NCBI GenBank assembly: GCA_017429695.1
Contig: JAFROK010000054.1
Location: 1-64,000 of the forward strand
DNA: 64,000 nucleotides
Direction of reading: 5' to 3'
Source of the DNA: Clostridia bacterium
GTDB lineage: Bacteria > Bacillota > Clostridia > Christensenellales > Aristaeellaceae
A program made the position numbers and the translations under genes. The notes beneath the pieces are model-generated. The model saw nothing but the letters and a program-made list of their open reading frames with translations. It was not told the origin of the DNA and made no database searches. Each line of letters opens with the position of its first letter. Position 1 is the stretch's first letter. Below are positions 52,483 through 62,106 of the stretch, piece by piece.

Positions 52483-54435
52483 ATGAACGGACGGGTGATG
52501 ATTGCCGGATTGATGATTCTGGTGCTGCTGATGGCGGTTGTTCCGCTTGCAGCCGGCGCGGAGGACGCAAGTACGCTCTATGTAAAGAAGGTGGAAAACC
52601 TGCCGGAGGATTTTATTTTCGGCATGGACGTTTCCAGCGTGATTGCCGAAGAGAACAGCGGCGTGAAATATTTCGACTTTGACGGCAATGAGGCGGACCT
52701 GTTCAGGGTGCTCGCGGACAACGGCATCAACTATATCCGCGTCCGGGTGTGGAACAATCCGTGGGACGCCGACGGCAACGGCTTCGGCGGCGGCAACTGC
52801 GATATCGCCAATGCGGTGGAAATCGGAAAGCGCGCGACAGCGGCCGGGCAGAAGCTGCTGGTGGATTTCCATTATTCCGACTTCTGGGCGGATCCCGGGA
52901 AGCAGATGGTTCCCCGGGCCTGGAAGGGTATGGAGATTGAGGAAAAGACTGAAGCGGTGTATGAATACACAAAAGACTGCCTGATGCAGCTGAAAGAAGC
53001 CGGCGTGGATGTCGGCATGGTGCAGACCGGCAACGAGACGAACGGCGCCCTGTGCGGCGAGACGATCTGGTTCAATATCCAGTATCTGATGCAGGCCGGC
53101 GCCCGGGCCACCCGGGAGGTATATCCGGATGCCCTGGTTGCGCTGCATTTTGCCAATCCGGAAAAGGCAGACAGCTATGCCACCTATGCCAAAAAGATGG
53201 ACTACTACAAGGTGGATTACGATGTGTTTGCCACCTCCTATTATCCCTACTGGCATGGAACGCTGGACAATCTCTCTGCCGTGCTGACGGAGATCGCCGA
53301 TACATATGGCAAAAAGGTCATGGTGATGGAAACATCCTATGCCTGGACGGATGCGGACAGCGATTTTTCCGGCAATACCATCAGCGGCGGCAGCGGCATT
53401 GTCAAGGACTATCCGTTCTCACCCCAGGGCCAGGCCAACTGTATCCGGAATATTACGGATACGGTCGTGAACCGGACGCCTGCCGGCATCGGTGTGGTGT
53501 ACTGGGAAGGCGCGTGGATTACCGTCGGCACCGGCAGCTGGGAGGAAAACCATGCAATCTGGGAGAAGTACGGCTCCGGCTGGGCTTCCAGCTATGCGCG
53601 GGTGTATGATCCGGCTGACGCCGGCAAGTATTACGGCGGCAGCGCGGTGGACAACCAGACGTTCTTTGATCCCCAGGGGAAACCCCTGGAATCCCTGAAG
53701 GTGTTCCGGCTCATGCGGGACGGGAATGAGATCCCGGCGGTCCCGGACGCGCTGGAGGATGTGACGGTCATCTGTGACCTGAACGCCCCGCTGGTGCTGC
53801 CGGAAACCGTGAACGCGGTGATGACCGATGACAGCAAACAGGCGGTGCCGGTCGTCTGGAATCTTTCGGAAGAGGATGACCGGAAGATGCACGAAGGCGG
53901 CGTTGCCCAGTACACGGTTACCGGTGATGCCGGCGGCATGGAAGCCATATGCTATGTATCCATGATTGAGTATAATTACCTGACCGATTACTCCTTCGAG
54001 GAGGAAAGCCGGGCTTGGGTGATTACGGACCTGAAAAAAGCGGATGAGCTGTATATTGAGGACAAGAAAACCGATTCGCTGACCGGCTCGAAGCATATGC
54101 ATTTCTGGAGTGCCGCGCAGAACAGCGTGGAATTCAAGCTGGAGCAGACGGTGGCGGACCTGCCGGAAGGTAAATTCCGCTTCTCCGCGTCCATCATGGG
54201 CGGCGACTGCGGGGAAACCGAAATTTTCGCATATGTGAAAATCAACGGTGAAACCGTTGCGAAATCTGACTTGATGCCGATTACCGGCTATAACAACTGG
54301 AACATGGGGACCACGCCTGTTTTTGAACATACCGCGGGTCAGGAAGTGACAGTCGGCGTCTATGTGAAGTGCCAGGGAGCAGGCAACGGCGCATGGGGAA
54401 AAATCGACGACTGCCTGCTGAATTCCGTGCAGTGA
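52483..54435 (+). CDS. Secreted endo-beta-1,4-galactanase (GH53) with Ig-like and binding modules
   Basis: 650 residues with a signal peptide (VMIAGLMILVLLMAVVPLAAGA). GH53 core (about 40-420): GMDVSSVIAEE, INYIRVRVWNNPW, VDFHYSDFWADPG, acid/base Glu in QTGNETNGAL, nucleophile Glu in VMETSYAWTD. A Big_4-like Ig domain follows (LVLPETVNAVMTDDSKQAV), then a C-terminal jelly-roll-like module (about 500-650, SFEEESRAWVITD; HFWSAAQNSVEFKLEQ) that may bind carbohydrate. It cuts arabinogalactan or pectic galactan. AAGGAGG ribosome binding site. Confidence 0.93.
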   Translation: MNGRVMIAGLMILVLLMAVVPLAAGAEDASTLYVKKVENLPEDFIFGMDVSSVIAEENSGVKYFDFDGNEADLFRVLADNGINYIRVRVWNNPWDADGNGFGGGNCDIANAVEIGKRATAAGQKLLVDFHYSDFWADPGKQMVPRAWKGMEIEEKTEAVYEYTKDCLMQLKEAGVDVGMVQTGNETNGALCGETIWFNIQYLMQAGARATREVYPDALVALHFANPEKADSYATYAKKMDYYKVDYDVFATSYYPYWHGTLDNLSAVLTEIADTYGKKVMVMETSYAWTDADSDFSGNTISGGSGIVKDYPFSPQGQANCIRNITDTVVNRTPAGIGVVYWEGAWITVGTGSWEENHAIWEKYGSGWASSYARVYDPADAGKYYGGSAVDNQTFFDPQGKPLESLKVFRLMRDGNEIPAVPDALEDVTVICDLNAPLVLPETVNAVMTDDSKQAVPVVWNLSEEDDRKMHEGGVAQYTVTGDAGGMEAICYVSMIEYNYLTDYSFEEESRAWVITDLKKADELYIEDKKTDSLTGSKHMHFWSAAQNSVEFKLEQTVADLPEGKFRFSASIMGGDCGETEIFAYVKINGETVAKSDLMPITGYNNWNMGTTPVFEHTAGQEVTVGVYVKCQGAGNGAWGKIDDCLLNSVQ

Positions 54436-54457
54436 AACGGTTCCGGCGTCCAAATTC

Positions 54458-54471
54458 TGGAAACGATACCA
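54458..54471. promoter_or_regulatory. Candidate cre/LacI-type operator upstream of the importer operon
   Basis: TGGAAACGATACCA matches 12 of 14 positions of the cre consensus TGWAANCGNTNWCA; both misses are at W positions. It lies inside a larger interrupted inverted repeat TTCTG...CAGAA and about 38 bases upstream of the promoter. CcpA or a local LacI-type regulator could bind. Confidence 0.45.
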
Positions 54472-54508
54472 ATTCAGAAAAATCGCGCATTTGAGCAAAA
54501 AAAGATGG

Positions 54509-54537
54509 TTGACAAAATGCGTGGACAAGACTAAAAT
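54509..54537 (+). promoter_or_regulatory. Promoter of the oligosaccharide importer operon
   Basis: TTGACA (54509-54514) and TAAAAT (54532-54537), spacer 17. Confidence 0.8.
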
Positions 54538-54637
54538 ATTGTCGAATTTGAACGGAATAAATCGGACAACAGGCGGGAGGATTCTGTGACCGGTTTTGAT
54601 TCCGACAAAGAAATAAAAAACGAAAGGATGAATCCCC

Positions 54638-56167
54638 ATGAAAAAGTTCCTTGCTATGCTGCTCGCGATGATCATGGTGCTGTCCGTATGCCTGGTTTCG
54701 GCTTCTGCCGAAGGCGACGCGAAAACCTATGACATCACCGTCTGGTGCCCCCAGGAAGCTGTTGAGCTGACCCAGGCCCAGATTGACGACTTCAACACCG
54801 ACAATGAATTCGGCATCACCTTCAATGCCACGATCGAGCCCGTTTCCGAAGCGGATGCTGCCACCAGCATGACCACTGACGTGGAGACCGGCGCGGACAT
54901 CTTCTTCTTCGCGCAGGACCAGTTTGCCCGCCTTGTGCAGGCCGGTGCGCTGTCCAAGCTGACGGCTGAAGATGCTGCCAAAGTTGCTGCGGAAAACGAC
55001 GTGAGCGCTGTTGCGGCCGCCACCTCCGGCGACGCGATGTACGCCTATCCGCTGACCGCTGACAACGGCTACTTCATGTACTACGACAAGAGCGTCATCC
55101 CGGAAGAGGATGTCGACTCCCTGGAAAAGCTGATTGCGGACTGCGAAGCGGCCCAGAAGTATTTTGCCTTTGAAATGCAGACCTCTGCGTGGTATCTGGC
55201 TTCCTTCTTCTTCGCCACCGGATGTAAGTCCATCTGGACCACCGACAATGCCGGCAACTTCATCGAAGTGTACGACACGTTCAACAGCCCCGAAGGCCTG
55301 ATTGCCGCCAAGGGCATGAAGAAACTGGTGGATTCCCCCTATCATCTGAGCTCCTCCAAGGGCACTGAATTCGCCTCCGGCGCTGCAATCGTTGTGACCG
55401 GCACCTGGGACTTTGACAATGTAGCCGGCATCCTGGGCGACAACATGGGCGTTACCGACCTGCCTTCCTTCGAAGTGGACGGCAAGGAATATCACCTGGG
55501 CTCCTTCAGCGGCTGCAAGCTGCTGGGCGTAAAACCGCAGGTTGACCGGGACAAGGCGGATGCGCTGCACGCGCTGGCGCAGTACCTGACCGGCGAAGAC
55601 TGCCAGCTCGAACGGTTTGACGAGCGTCACTGGGGTCCCTCCAACCTGGCGGACCAGCAGGATGAAGAAGTCAAATCCAATCCCGGCCTGGTGGCGCTGT
55701 GGGCGCAGGCTCCCTACGCACAGGTGCAGGGCCAGATCCATGGCTCCTGGTGGGATATCGCCAAGGTCATCGGCGATGACGTGAAGGACGCGACGGACGA
55801 AGCGGGCCTGCAGGCTGCGCTGGATAACTACTACGACAAGATCGCCGGACTGTTCACCATGTCCGATGCTGAGAAGTTCGCGTGGTCCGTTATCGGCATG
55901 TACAACGAAGCGGACGGCTTCTTCTTCACCGATTACTCCGATGGTAAGGAAACATGGACTGCTGACCTGGCCATGATCCAGGACGGCGATGTCTGGAAGA
56001 CCGAACAGGCCTATGCGATGCCTGCCGGCACTGAATTCAAAGTCCGTCAGGGCAAGAGCTGGGACAATGCTTTCCCGGCTGACAACTTCAAGGTTGAAGC
56101 GGATGGCACCTACTTCATCCAGTTCACCGAATCCACGGGTACAGTTGAACTGGTCCCCGCTGAATAA
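54638..56167 (+). CDS. malE: Maltose-type solute-binding protein with C-terminal starch-binding-like module
   Basis: 509 residues, about 100 longer than typical MalE. Signal peptide (KKFLAMLLAMIMVLSVCLVSASA) lacks a good lipobox (the residue before Cys is Val), so it may be cleaved by signal peptidase I. The binding protein domain spans about 28-410 (DIFFFAQDQFARLVQAGAL, AYPLTADNGYFMYYDKSV, AIVVTGTWDFDNVAG). The tail (about 425-509) has WTADLAMIQDGDVWKTEQAY, GTEFKVRQGKSWDNAFPAD and a YFIQFTESTGTVELV strand, which resembles SusE/SusF or X25-type starch-binding beta-sandwiches. First gene of the operon. Confidence 0.85.
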   Translation: MKKFLAMLLAMIMVLSVCLVSASAEGDAKTYDITVWCPQEAVELTQAQIDDFNTDNEFGITFNATIEPVSEADAATSMTTDVETGADIFFFAQDQFARLVQAGALSKLTAEDAAKVAAENDVSAVAAATSGDAMYAYPLTADNGYFMYYDKSVIPEEDVDSLEKLIADCEAAQKYFAFEMQTSAWYLASFFFATGCKSIWTTDNAGNFIEVYDTFNSPEGLIAAKGMKKLVDSPYHLSSSKGTEFASGAAIVVTGTWDFDNVAGILGDNMGVTDLPSFEVDGKEYHLGSFSGCKLLGVKPQVDRDKADALHALAQYLTGEDCQLERFDERHWGPSNLADQQDEEVKSNPGLVALWAQAPYAQVQGQIHGSWWDIAKVIGDDVKDATDEAGLQAALDNYYDKIAGLFTMSDAEKFAWSVIGMYNEADGFFFTDYSDGKETWTADLAMIQDGDVWKTEQAYAMPAGTEFKVRQGKSWDNAFPADNFKVEADGTYFIQFTESTGTVELVPAE

Positions 56168-56210
56168 TGCAGCTTAACCCGGCTTAGCAATCCACTATTG
56201 TGAGTCGGAT

Positions 56211-56246
56211 AGCCGGAGCCAATCCGATTTGGCTCCGGCTCTTTTT
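56211..56246 (+). terminator. Internal terminator between malE and malF
   Basis: AGCCGGAGCCAA (56211-56222) and TTGGCTCCGGCT (56229-56240) form a perfect 12-bp stem, followed by CTTTTTC. Partial read-through would give far more binding protein than permease, as in many such operons. Confidence 0.85.
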
Positions 56247-56277
56247 CAATAAATCAAAGGAGAAACGAGGGGTGTCT

Positions 56278-58251
56278 ATGACTGATCAGGTGCAAACTGC
56301 CAAGGCCCCGAAGGTCCAAAGGGATACCGTTCTGCGTGTTCTGCTGGCCCAGGTGGCGGTGGCGCTGTGCTGCCTGCTGGCCTGGTTCCTGTGCGAAAAC
56401 GTGGTGCAGAAACAGTATTCCGATCCGGTATACAGAACAGAGCTGAAGCTGATGGATCCGCTGTTCAACAGCTCCGGTGTTCTGAAAAAGGACGGGGTGC
56501 TGGATCCGCTGAAATATGACAAGATTAAAAGTGCCATCGGCGACAAGGAATTCTACCAGAAGATTATGCATACGCTGGATCTTTACACGGAGAAGGAACT
56601 GACGCCGGGACGGATTATGGAGCGGACCAGTTGGGGGTACAGTCCGGAAGATCCGTCGAATCACACGATTGTCATCGACGTCACATTCAGCGAGGAAGAG
56701 ACCGCCCGGAATATCGGCAGTGAGGCGGCAGCCGGTGTAAACGCTATCCTGATGAGCGTGAATGAAGTGCCGGTCAAAACCGACTGTAAGACCACCTACA
56801 TCGGGCAGATTACGGAACCGGTACGGACCGGCCCGAATACCCTGCTGTGGGTGATCGTTGCCGGCCTGATTGCGGAAGGCATATTTGTGACGATGGCCTT
56901 CCAGACCGGCTGGAAGAACAAGGTCAACTGCGTGATCATGGGCTTTGCCAATCTGAGCCGGGGCCAGATCATGCGGGGGCTGCTGTTCCTTGTGTTTGAG
57001 ATCGTTTTCTTCGGGTTTATGATTCTCTGGGGTATGGAAATGCTGAGCAAGCTGACGACGCTCGGCACATATGCGCAGGAGTCATTCTCGGAGCTGCCCG
57101 GGGTTCGTGAGACGGCACACCCCGCGGACAATTCCTTTAAGATTCTGCTCTACGGCGTGCTGACGATCTTCTTTATCATTGCGTTTATCTATACCTATTA
57201 TGTCAATATCAAGCAGGGACGCATTATTGCAAAAATCGAAGCATCCGGCAAAAAGCTGAAGAGTGCGAAGGATGACCTGCGTTCCCTGGTGGACGACCAG
57301 TTCCACCGGACGCTGCTGACGCTGCCGGTACTTGGCATTACGCTGTTTACGGTGATGCCCATTATCTTCATGGTACTGATTGCGTTTACCAATTACAGCA
57401 GTACGAACGACGGCATTACGAACCTGTTTGAGTGGGTCGGCCTGAAGAATTTCAACCAGCTGGTGGTATGGACTTCCGGCGGATCCGGCAATAAGACGTT
57501 TATGGCGACTTTCGGCGAGATTCTGGCCTGGACGCTGATCTGGGCGTTCTTCGCCACGTTCACCAACTATTTCCTGGGCATGTTTGTCGCCATGGCCATC
57601 AATAAGAAGGGCATAAAATTCAAAAAGGGATGGCGGACGATCCTGGTGCTGACCATCGCTATTCCGCAGTTTATTTCCCTGCTGTACGTATCCAAGGCAT
57701 TTGCCAATAATGGCCTGATCAACCTGTTCCTGCAGGAGATGGGATGGATCAAGGAACCGATCAAGTTCTGGGATGAGCCGATGCTGGCACGGATCACCGT
57801 CATCGGCATCAACATCTGGATCGGCATTCCGTACCTGATGCTGATTACAACCGGTATCCTGATGAATATTCCGGCGGACCTGTACGAATCCGCCCGGATT
57901 GACGGCGCCAACCCGTGGCAGCAGTATACCAAGATCACACTGCCCTATATGTTGTTCGTGACCGGTCCGTATCTGCTGACCAGCTTTACGGGAAACATGA
58001 ACAACTTCAACGTGATCTACCTGCTGACAGGGGGCGGCCCGAACAAGAACGGCGCCTACAGCGCCGGCGGTGTTTCCGCCGGGGATACGGATCTGCTGAT
58101 TACCTGGCTGTTCAAGATAACCCAGGGCGGAGAACATCAGTATTACCAGGCATCCGTAATCGGTATTCTGGTGTTCCTGGTGGTGGCGATTATTTCCCTG
58201 GTAGTATATAATCTGCTGCCCTCCAATAAGAATGAGGAGGATTTCCAGTGA
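56278..58251 (+). CDS. malF: MalF-type permease with N-terminal Wzz-like extracytoplasmic domain
   Basis: 657 residues. The C-terminal 300 form the permease: helices around LPVLGITLFTVMPIIFMVLIAF, and the EAA loop ESARIDGANPWQQYTKITLP (about 538-557) that docks on MalK. The N-terminal half has its own helix (LLAQVAVALCCLLAWFLCENVV, about 21-42), an outside domain of 130 residues with HTIVIDVTFSEEETARNIGS, then ITEPVRTGPNTLLWVIVAGL leading into a second helix. This order resembles Wzz chain-length regulators (inference). Three further helices follow before the permease core. The ATG at 56278 fits the GAGG ribosome binding site. Confidence 0.88.
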   Translation: MTDQVQTAKAPKVQRDTVLRVLLAQVAVALCCLLAWFLCENVVQKQYSDPVYRTELKLMDPLFNSSGVLKKDGVLDPLKYDKIKSAIGDKEFYQKIMHTLDLYTEKELTPGRIMERTSWGYSPEDPSNHTIVIDVTFSEEETARNIGSEAAAGVNAILMSVNEVPVKTDCKTTYIGQITEPVRTGPNTLLWVIVAGLIAEGIFVTMAFQTGWKNKVNCVIMGFANLSRGQIMRGLLFLVFEIVFFGFMILWGMEMLSKLTTLGTYAQESFSELPGVRETAHPADNSFKILLYGVLTIFFIIAFIYTYYVNIKQGRIIAKIEASGKKLKSAKDDLRSLVDDQFHRTLLTLPVLGITLFTVMPIIFMVLIAFTNYSSTNDGITNLFEWVGLKNFNQLVVWTSGGSGNKTFMATFGEILAWTLIWAFFATFTNYFLGMFVAMAINKKGIKFKKGWRTILVLTIAIPQFISLLYVSKAFANNGLINLFLQEMGWIKEPIKFWDEPMLARITVIGINIWIGIPYLMLITTGILMNIPADLYESARIDGANPWQQYTKITLPYMLFVTGPYLLTSFTGNMNNFNVIYLLTGGGPNKNGAYSAGGVSAGDTDLLITWLFKITQGGEHQYYQASVIGILVFLVVAIISLVVYNLLPSNKNEEDFQ

Positions 58252-60725
58252 TGAAGAAAAAAATCATATTCAAGTCGCTGGCGGTTCTCGCCATCCTGGC
58301 AGGCATCGGACTGCTGACGATTTCCGTGATCGGCATTCTGGACGGGAACCATACCTATGACCTGTTCAAGAAGATTAATGTCGGAACGGCAAAAGTTTAT
58401 GAAGACGTTGACAACAACGGCCTGGATGCAGTGAAAGATGAATACCGCGGTATCTATGCCGTGGTGGACCAGATAGACGGCCTCGGACTGGATTATGCCA
58501 GGGACTATCTGGAGGATACAGGCATTGTCTATGGCCTTGTGGACACCATTGAGGCAACGGGGACCGTTGCGGAATCGATCGGCAGGATCGGCGGTATCGA
58601 TGAAGCCAGGCGGATCCTGGATGAAACAGAAGCTGCAATCGATGACGCGCAGAAAACCTATACCATGATCTCCAGTGCCGGCATCGGTGAAGTAAGCTCC
58701 TATCTGGTGGACCTGGAAAGCGAACTTGACCGGGGAGAGGATGCGGAGACGGCCCGGCAGGCGCTGGACGAAAAATATGCTGAAGCGGATGAGAACACCG
58801 CCAAGCAGATCAAAGCGTTCCTGGACCTGGCTTTCAAAATGCTCGAAAGCAAGGGAAATGAAGGAACGGTTCAGTACCTGAAGGAAGCGATTGATGCTGC
58901 TGACCTGACCTCCCTGGAATTTGCCCGGCAGAAGGTTCATGAGCAGATTGAAGCGCAGGGAGCTGAAAACGCGGACAATGTGCGTCAGTATGCGGATACG
59001 ATTTTCCGGCTGGCTGTTGACCAGGGCAGCAGCGAGGAGGCCGTGAAATATATTGACGGTATGCTGACCCTGATGGAGCGCCAGGGCAGTATTGACGTCA
59101 AGGCATACCTGAATCAGGTGTACTCCGAGTCGAAAAAGGAGAACCTGTATAAGCGCGCGTACCTGGAGCGAATTTACCAGGCCATTGAATCCAACGGATT
59201 TGAGTTTGTCAAAGAGCACGGCTACGAGATCTGTGTGACCACCAATCAGGAGAACGCGGACCAGGTACATCAGTTCCTGAAACTGATCAATGATGCGCTT
59301 GGCGAAAAAGCGCCGGATGAGAACGATCCGATCGCGTGGGTGACCCAGTATAAAGAAGCCATCGACGCGGCGGACAGCGTATCCGACGGACGGACCAACC
59401 GTTACCTGACCGACTTGTACGATGCGTATGACGACGCGGTGAAGGCGGTCGGCGGCAAGCGTGCTCCGAAAGAAAGCGCTGCAACGAAAATCCAACGGGC
59501 CATCCGGAGCGGAATCGAAAAGGCGGAAGCCTGTCCCGGACAGGATAAGCTGGATAAAGCCAAGGAATATCAGCGCGATATCTGGCAGCTGTTCAACCAA
59601 GTCGGAATGGAGAAGACGAAAAAGCATCTCAGTTACGCCTGTGTCAGCGCCATTACCGACAGAACGCTGCGCATTGATGCGCTCGGAACCCGGAACGCGA
59701 AGCAGCTGGAAGACCTGACACCGGATATGCTTTCCCGGATTCGGGGAAAATCCCGGACGATGATTTTCGGCATCATCTGCCTGATTATCGGCATTGTGCT
59801 GATGTTCATCAGGCCGAGCGAAAATCTGCAGCCCAGGCTTTCCCGTGAACAGCGGAAGCAGGCTGGCCAGCATATGGGCCTGAAGACCTCCCGGGTTGTT
59901 GCCAATTCCCTGATTCACGCGCTGCTGATCCTGATCAGCGTGGTTTGGCTGATTCCTTTCATTTCCATCACGCTGCAGTCCCTGCGTGTGGAATCCACCT
60001 ACCAGGTGGGCTATATCATGCCGGAAAAAGTGGGATTTTCCAATTATCTTGACCTGTTTGACACATCCATATCCCGTTTCCCGACATGGTATCTGAACAC
60101 CTTTATTATGGCACTGGTTGTGGCGGTGCTGCAGACACTGTTTGTCCTGTGCATGAGCTACACCCTGAGCCGCTTCCGCTTCAAAATGCGGAAACCGTTC
60201 ATGCGGATCATGCTGATCCTGGGGATGTTCCCCGGTATGCTGTCCATGATTATTCTGTACAATGTGCTGAAGGATCTGAATATGATCCAGGAGAATGCGG
60301 TTCCCGGCCTGATCCTGGTGTATGTAGCTTCCTCCGGTATGGGGTACTACGTATCCAAGGGCTTCTTTGATACGATCCCGAAATCGCTGGATGAAGCGGC
60401 CCGGATTGACGGTGCCACCCGGCTGCAGGTGCTTTATAAAATCATCCTGCCTCTGGCCAAACCGATTGTCATCTATACCGTGCTGACAGCCTTTATGGGG
60501 CCGTGGGGCGACTATGTATTTGCCAAATATGTAGCGGTCAATACAACGGAGGGCATGAACGCGGCCGTTGGTCTGAACACATGGTTGAGCGCGGACCAGA
60601 TTGCGAAGCGCTATACCATGTTCTGCGCCGGCGGCGTACTGGTGGCCATTCCGGTTACGACACTGTTCATGTGCCTGCAGAAGTATTACGTTGAAGGCGT
60701 CACCGGCGGCGCAGTCAAGGGATAA
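58251..60725 (+). CDS. malG: MalG-type permease with a 500-residue N-terminal extracytoplasmic domain
   Basis: About 824 residues; ordinary MalG has 280-300. The last 280 are a normal MalG: helices from about 551 (ALLILISVVWLIPFISITLQ), and the EAA loop DEAARIDGATRLQVLYKIIL (about 714-733). Before it stand a first helix (SLAVLAILAGIGLLTISVIG, about 9-30), about 470 residues of mostly helical, charged sequence (many DAV/EAI/YLE heptad-like stretches), and a second helix (MIFGIICLIIGIVLMFI, about 501-518). The extra domain would be outside the cell. ATG overlaps the malF stop by one base, ribosome binding site GAGGAGG. Annotation by size alone would miss the permease. Confidence 0.9.
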   Translation: MKKKIIFKSLAVLAILAGIGLLTISVIGILDGNHTYDLFKKINVGTAKVYEDVDNNGLDAVKDEYRGIYAVVDQIDGLGLDYARDYLEDTGIVYGLVDTIEATGTVAESIGRIGGIDEARRILDETEAAIDDAQKTYTMISSAGIGEVSSYLVDLESELDRGEDAETARQALDEKYAEADENTAKQIKAFLDLAFKMLESKGNEGTVQYLKEAIDAADLTSLEFARQKVHEQIEAQGAENADNVRQYADTIFRLAVDQGSSEEAVKYIDGMLTLMERQGSIDVKAYLNQVYSESKKENLYKRAYLERIYQAIESNGFEFVKEHGYEICVTTNQENADQVHQFLKLINDALGEKAPDENDPIAWVTQYKEAIDAADSVSDGRTNRYLTDLYDAYDDAVKAVGGKRAPKESAATKIQRAIRSGIEKAEACPGQDKLDKAKEYQRDIWQLFNQVGMEKTKKHLSYACVSAITDRTLRIDALGTRNAKQLEDLTPDMLSRIRGKSRTMIFGIICLIIGIVLMFIRPSENLQPRLSREQRKQAGQHMGLKTSRVVANSLIHALLILISVVWLIPFISITLQSLRVESTYQVGYIMPEKVGFSNYLDLFDTSISRFPTWYLNTFIMALVVAVLQTLFVLCMSYTLSRFRFKMRKPFMRIMLILGMFPGMLSMIILYNVLKDLNMIQENAVPGLILVYVASSGMGYYVSKGFFDTIPKSLDEAARIDGATRLQVLYKIILPLAKPIVIYTVLTAFMGPWGDYVFAKYVAVNTTEGMNAAVGLNTWLSADQIAKRYTMFCAGGVLVAIPVTTLFMCLQKYYVEGVTGGAVKG

Positions 60726-60826
60726 CCTTTGACGACCGCCAGTGGCGGAAATGTCGTCAAAGGTTATCTCAACCGAAAGGGAGCAAGCTCCCCAGTGGGG
60801 AGTTGCGACCATTGAGGTTGCGGAGA
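60724..60826. repeat. Double-hairpin palindromic element between malG and the MalK-type gene
   Basis: Hairpin 1: AACCTTTGACGA (60724-60735) pairs perfectly with TCGTCAAAGGTT (60754-60765), with an inner CCGCC-AGT-GGCGG helix; it begins within the malG stop codon. Hairpin 2: CTCCCC-AGT-GGGGAG (60788-60802) inside GCAA/TTGC and AACC/GGTT. Both share the CCAGTGG loop. No T-run. It resembles dispersed REP or MITE-like elements and may stabilise or separate the transcripts. Confidence 0.65.
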
Positions 60827-60863
60827 GGGAAGAGATCAATTCGGAAAAGGAGCGGATTGCTAT

Positions 60864-61991
<1,128 letters not shown>

Positions 61992-62027
61992 TAACCCACG
62001 GATCAGCGGATTGTGATGAGTGATCAG

Positions 62028-62080
62028 CAGGCAGTGAAGGGAAGGACCGGTTTTACGCTTCACTGCCTGTTGTTCTGTTT
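62028..62080 (+). terminator. Terminator after the importer operon
   Basis: CAGGCAGTGAAG (62028-62039) pairs perfectly with CTTCACTGCCTG (62058-62069), loop of 18, followed by TTGTTCTGTTT. Confidence 0.7.
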
Positions 62081-62106
62081 ATGAAATGAATCGGAGGAAA
62101 AGAACA

